From: Kangiellaceae bacterium
Lineage (GTDB): Bacteria; Pseudomonadota; Gammaproteobacteria; Enterobacterales; Kangiellaceae
DNA length: 10,108 nucleotides
Assembly: GCA_030590405.1 (NCBI GenBank)
Contig: JAUUYO010000124.1
Coordinates: 1 to 10,108, forward strand
Direction: 5' to 3'
The position numbers and the translations under genes were made by a program. Shown here in pieces: positions 6,875-10,108 of this stretch (position 1 is the stretch's first letter; every line of letters starts with the position of its first letter). The notes below the pieces were generated by a model that saw only the letters and a program-made list of their open reading frames with translations, had not been told where the DNA came from and did not search any database.

Positions 6875-8161
6875 GCATGGGAAAGTTATGACATAACAAG
6901 CGTCTGTGGAATTCACATCATCAAATTCGATACTACCTAGCAGCTTATCCGTTACTAAATTAAATACAATATTCATCCCCAGTCCGCTTCCTCCCTGATT
7001 TCTTTTTGTGGTGTAAAAAGGTTCAAACACTCTCTTACGGTTTTCTTTGGGTATGCCAATACCATTGTCACTATAGCGAATTATAACTTTTTCTTCGAGC
7101 TGGCAGGCATCAATTTTGATTACACCTTTTTCGATACCATCAAAACCATGTACTATAGAATTTCTTACTAGATTATAAAATATCTGGCTGATAGCACCAG
7201 GGTAGCTGCGTAATCTGATATCACTTGGACAATCAAGTTTAAATTGGTGGCTAGCCTTTTTTAAAGAGGGTTCTAAATTGATACACAGCTCGGTCAAATG
7301 TTGTTTTAGGTCAAATTCGCGTATTTCATCACTTATTTGATCCACAGCAAGTTGTTTAAAACTTTTCACTAGATCTGACGCTCTCTCCAGATTCGCCAAA
7401 ATCATGGTCGAAGATTCTGAAGCGATATCTAAAAAGGATTCGAAATGCTGCCGAGAGAGCTCGTCTTTAGTGTATAGCTGTTGAAAATGAGCAACCTGTT
7501 CATTTAGAAAAGATGAGGCCGTTACGCAAACACCAACCGGATTATTTATCTCATGTGCAACACCTGCGACCATACCCCCTAAAGAAGCCAGACGCTCTGA
7601 ACGAATAAGTTGTTGATGGGCGGCCTCTAGTTCTTTGAGTGATCGGGACAAAACTTTGTTAGATTTTTGTAACTTTTTAGTACGCTCGCCAACTCGCTTC
7701 TCCAGGCTTTTATTTATTTTTCGTACCTCATCTTCTGCTCGCCGCCGCTCTATAATTTCTTTATTTAACAGGATTATTTTTTCGTTCAGAGATAGAAATT
7801 GTCGATGGGCTACTACTTTGTCATGGCATTGGACCATAACCACTAACGATTTTCCATCTGTTTCAGGCTGTATAACGTTTCCCTTGCAAAGGCATTCAAC
7901 ATCATCACTACCTTCCTTGGATTTAAATACAATACGGCCAGGAAGTGGCGAGCTACTTCGAGTCCACGTTTTTATGGTGTCGTTTACCTTGGTTTTTTTT
8001 CCAGAAGTTAAATCGTCAAATCTGAACCCTTTTATATTCACAGACAAGTTAAATTTTTTGTTTGCCGCGCTATTACTTTGCAGTACATGGCCTTCAACAT
8101 TGAGTAAAAATATAGGTATATTGATTGCGTTAATAAGGGGCCGAAAATTCCTGACAGGCAT
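6860..8161 (-). CDS. Soluble PAS-domain sensor histidine kinase
   Basis: A 433-residue cytoplasmic histidine kinase with no transmembrane segment or signal peptide. In order: a PAS-like sensor domain (about 5-115), a charged coiled coil (about 122-190), and the HisKA dimerisation domain with the phosphoacceptor H203 in GGMVAGVAHEINNP. The HATPase_c domain follows, with N box FYNLVRNSIVHGF (N334), G1 DNGIGIP (365-371), F box VFEPFYTT (378-385) and G2 GSGLGMNIV (391-399). All catalytic boxes look intact. There is no receiver or HPt domain, and no response regulator gene in the window. The PAS domain contains C90-x-C92 and C112. The ATG directly abuts the TAA of the MetOD1 gene (TAAATG), with only a weak AGAG-type Shine-Dalgarno, so translation is probably coupled to the upstream gene. 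This suggests stoichiometric production and partnership with it (inference). The last codons are part of a 15-nt tandem repeat. Confidence 0.93.
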   Translation of the reverse strand: MPVRNFRPLINAINIPIFLLNVEGHVLQSNSAANKKFNLSVNIKGFRFDDLTSGKKTKVNDTIKTWTRSSSPLPGRIVFKSKEGSDDVECLCKGNVIQPETDGKSLVVMVQCHDKVVAHRQFLSLNEKIILLNKEIIERRRAEDEVRKINKSLEKRVGERTKKLQKSNKVLSRSLKELEAAHQQLIRSERLASLGGMVAGVAHEINNPVGVCVTASSFLNEQVAHFQQLYTKDELSRQHFESFLDIASESSTMILANLERASDLVKSFKQLAVDQISDEIREFDLKQHLTELCINLEPSLKKASHQFKLDCPSDIRLRSYPGAISQIFYNLVRNSIVHGFDGIEKGVIKIDACQLEEKVIIRYSDNGIGIPKENRKRVFEPFYTTKRNQGGSGLGMNIVFNLVTDKLLGSIEFDDVNSTDACYVITFPCIIAV

Positions 8162-8722
8162 TTATTTAGCTTCTCTACTGTAATACTCTTTGCCTTCTTC
8201 CTGATTAGATTCCTCTGTTTCATTAAAATAAACAGTCACATGACAGGATGGTGCCCCTGTTGCGATCGTTTCGCCCAATACGACCTTGGCATAACCATGA
8301 TTGTCAGCAGTAATCGTGCCAAAAACATTTGAAGTCATCATACATAAAGATGGACGATTTTTTACCTTACTTCCAAACGGGCATTGGTTGTTTTTTAAAA
8401 CGATTTTATCTTCGTCAGATTCAATGACATAGAAATCGCCTTTAATACGGGTTTTAAGGTCAACCAAAACTTTACCGATCTGCTCTTTATTCAGTCGCTT
8501 AACTTTTAACGCAGTTTTATACTGTTCACCTATTTCTGAACCAACTTGCTGACCAACTAGACTTATGTAGCCAGATGCCTCTTCCAGACCGATTATATCT
8601 TCCAATACGCCTGATAATTCGCGAATGACGGAACGCGAAAAAACATCTCTCTCAAGTGAAATGTCCAGGTTTTGAATGGGTATTTTTTTCGAATCAGATT
8701 TATGTGTTTTAGGAATAGTCAT
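8162..8722 (-). CDS. MetOD1-like (methanogen output domain 1) three-cysteine protein
   Basis: A 186-residue soluble protein that I match from memory to methanogen output domain 1 (MetOD1), a domain related in style to V4R ligand-binding proteins. The recognisable part is residues 114-166: CPFGSKV, then PSLCMMTSNVFGTI, a GYAKV strand, and ETIATGAPSCHVTVYF. Its only cysteines (C114, C127, C160) all lie in these conserved motifs, which suggests a metal, Fe-S or redox site or a cysteine-based sensor (inference). The N-terminal third is helical (about 27-90) and probably a dimerisation or sensing region; the acidic C-terminal tail looks disordered. It has no signal peptide, membrane segment or DNA-binding motif. 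It sits between the GGDEF-EAL gene (17 bp upstream) and the kinase (abutting downstream), so it is likely a sensor or adaptor that talks to one or both. Family call fairly sure, function unknown. Confidence 0.75.
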   Translation of the reverse strand: MTIPKTHKSDSKKIPIQNLDISLERDVFSRSVIRELSGVLEDIIGLEEASGYISLVGQQVGSEIGEQYKTALKVKRLNKEQIGKVLVDLKTRIKGDFYVIESDEDKIVLKNNQCPFGSKVKNRPSLCMMTSNVFGTITADNHGYAKVVLGETIATGAPSCHVTVYFNETEESNQEEGKEYYSREAK

Positions 8723-8728
8723 GCCTTT

Positions 8729-8734
8729 CTCCCT
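8729..8734 (-). promoter_or_regulatory. Shine-Dalgarno of the MetOD1-like gene
   Basis: On the minus strand AGGGAG lies 6 nt before ATG 8722, inside the 17-bp gap after the GGDEF-EAL stop. It is a strong site, so this gene should be translated independently although transcribed with its upstream neighbour. Confidence 0.75.
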
Positions 8735-8739
8735 GATAA

Positions 8740-10108
8740 TTACGAATCACCGTGTTTTAAATGCGATTTCCAACCAATGTAACAGTCATCTTCCATCGCC
8801 TCCAGTTTGTCGGCGGGCAGCGGTTGAGAACAAAGATAACCTTGAATTAAATCACATCCAAGGCTATCAAAAAAAATCAATTGCTCCATAGTTTCAACCC
8901 CTTCAGCTACGACTTCAAGTCCGATAGTATGCGCTAATGTGATAATTGCTGCGGCAATAGCACCATCATCTTTATTAGTTGTAACCTCTAAGACAAATGA
9001 ACGGTCGATTTTCAGGGTGTCAAATGGCAGACGCCTCAAATAGTTCAAAGACGAATAACCGGTGCCAAAATCGTCAATTGAAAGCGAAACTCCTTTCGCA
9101 TGCAATTCTTTAAGTTTATTGGCGGTATCGTCAATATTTTCAATTAGTGTTCCTTCGGTGATCTCTAATTCAAGGAACTCTGGGGCAAGACCTGTCTGTG
9201 TCAAAGTATGCTCCACCAGAGATATAAAATCTTTTTGCAAAAACTGTTTTGCAGAAATATTAACGGCCACTCTTTTCGGCTGAAGCCCTAATGCTTGATT
9301 TGAAACTTCTTGTGTACACGCTTGTTTTAAAACCCATTTGCCAACAGGAATGATCATTCCCGTTTCTTCTAGCAAATCGATAAAATGAACCGGGGATATT
9401 AATCCCTTTCTTGGATGTTTCCAACGAATCAAAGCTTCGTAACTTTCGATCTTGCATGATGTGAGACTTAGTTGAGGCTGATAGTAAAGCACGAATTCTT
9501 TTCTTTCCAACGCACGATGTAATTCTGATTCAAGGGTCAACTGTTCTACGCCCAAAGGTAGATTTTCCTCCTCTTCGCCATAGAACTTAATAATGTTTTT
9601 GCCTTGCATTTTTGCTAAATACATCGCGGTATCAGCTTTTTTTAACAATGTTTGACTATTATCCGCATCATCGGGAAACAGGCTGATACCAATGCTGGCT
9701 GTTACAAACAATTCTCGAGATTTATAAATATATGGCAAAGCTAAAGTCGTTAATATCTTATCGGAGATAGGGCAAATGTCATCGTTCTCATTAACATCAT
9801 TAAGAATAATAACAAACTCATCACCTCCGAACCTTGCGACGGTATCGCCCTCTCGAATATTTGCTGTCAATCGGACTGCTACCTCTTTGAGTAGCAAATC
9901 TCCCACATCGTGGCCAAGGTTGTCATTGATGAGCTTGAAACGATCGATATCTAAAAAAAGTATGGCTATTTTTCTTTTGCGCCAACGCGCTCTGGCAATT
10001 CCTTGATCGAGCCTGTCTTGTAACAGTATTCGGTTTGGTAACCCTGTTAACCCGTCATGATGCGCTAAATGATGCAATCTTTTTTGAGCCTCGATCCGCT
10101 CAGCGATG
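8740..10108 (-). CDS. GGDEF-EAL cyclic-di-GMP synthase/phosphodiesterase (5' end missing)
   Basis: Bifunctional-type c-di-GMP enzyme; the frame is open to the right edge, with AERIEAQKRLHHLAHHDGLT as the usual entry into a GGDEF domain. A TTG at 10077 is internal, not the start. Counting from that TTG, GGDEF (about 1-168) has LFLDIDRFKLIND (Mg-binding D43), the signature GGDEF (84-88) and an intact product-inhibition I-site RxxD (75-78) five residues before it. The EAL domain (about 180-432) keeps EAL (214-216), NIS (273-275), ELEIT (303-307), DDFGTGYSS (335-343), K356, AEGVET (391-396) and QGYLCSQPL (412-420). These are the residues used for metal binding and hydrolysis. Both activities therefore look possible, though one often dominates in such hybrids. 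A sensor (PAS, membrane or receiver) probably lies beyond the edge. It is the first visible gene of the operon with the MetOD1 and kinase genes. Confidence 0.95.
   Translation of the reverse strand, partial: IAERIEAQKRLHHLAHHDGLTGLPNRILLQDRLDQGIARARWRKRKIAILFLDIDRFKLINDNLGHDVGDLLLKEVAVRLTANIREGDTVARFGGDEFVIILNDVNENDDICPISDKILTTLALPYIYKSRELFVTASIGISLFPDDADNSQTLLKKADTAMYLAKMQGKNIIKFYGEEEENLPLGVEQLTLESELHRALERKEFVLYYQPQLSLTSCKIESYEALIRWKHPRKGLISPVHFIDLLEETGMIIPVGKWVLKQACTQEVSNQALGLQPKRVAVNISAKQFLQKDFISLVEHTLTQTGLAPEFLELEITEGTLIENIDDTANKLKELHAKGVSLSIDDFGTGYSSLNYLRRLPFDTLKIDRSFVLEVTTNKDDGAIAAAIITLAHTIGLEVVAEGVETMEQLIFFDSLGCDLIQGYLCSQPLPADKLEAMEDDCYIGWKSHLKHGDS

Noticed and set aside
7635..8183. 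182-codon open frame on the plus strand, antisense to the kinase gene
   Set aside because: It mirrors the charged coiled-coil and PAS codons of a clear kinase, has low-complexity S/R/F-rich sequence and no domain or ribosome site.
8676..8891. 71-codon plus-strand frame across the MetOD1 / GGDEF-EAL junction
   Set aside because: Antisense to two real genes and their Shine-Dalgarno site, with no recognisable product.
10075..10077. TTG (minus strand) as start of the GGDEF-EAL gene
   Set aside because: In-frame codons continue to the edge with the usual linker before a GGDEF domain (AQKRLHHLAHHD); no ribosome site precedes the TTG.

Overview
The window (roughly 40% G+C by eye) looks like chromosome of a Gram-negative, probably marine, gammaproteobacterium. 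The basis is two TonB-dependent outer-membrane receptors, exported proteins with Sec signals, a GGDEF/EAL enzyme and a PAS histidine kinase; no taxon can be fixed from the sequence alone. I saw no tRNA, rRNA, insertion sequence, phage gene or CRISPR array. Coding density is high.

Left half, plus strand: a large TonB-dependent receptor, cut by the left edge, ends at 2525 and is followed by a near-perfect intrinsic terminator. A class I SAM-dependent methyltransferase (2691-3620) and a second, unrelated TonB-dependent receptor (3728-5854) follow. Both use GTG starts with good Shine-Dalgarno sequences.

Right half, minus strand, converging on the second receptor with only 38 bp between stop codons: reading in the direction of transcription, a GGDEF-EAL cyclic-di-GMP enzyme (cut by the right edge), a small three-cysteine protein resembling methanogen output domain 1 (MetOD1), and a soluble PAS histidine kinase whose ATG directly abuts the MetOD1 stop codon. 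After a gap of about 190 bp comes a secreted protein made of two PilJ/NarX-type sensor repeats.

The three genes from 10108 down to 6860 are very probably one operon. They would form a signalling module in which a MetOD1 protein, a kinase without a visible response regulator and a c-di-GMP enzyme work together (inference). The tandem-PilJ protein is periplasmic with no transmembrane output domain, so it could be a ligand-binding partner for a membrane protein or for the receptor it faces; this is suggested only by position. The most unusual points are the lone tandem P-box protein, the MetOD1-kinase-c-di-GMP operon, and a 15-nt triplicated, in-frame stop-codon repeat at the 3' end of the kinase gene.
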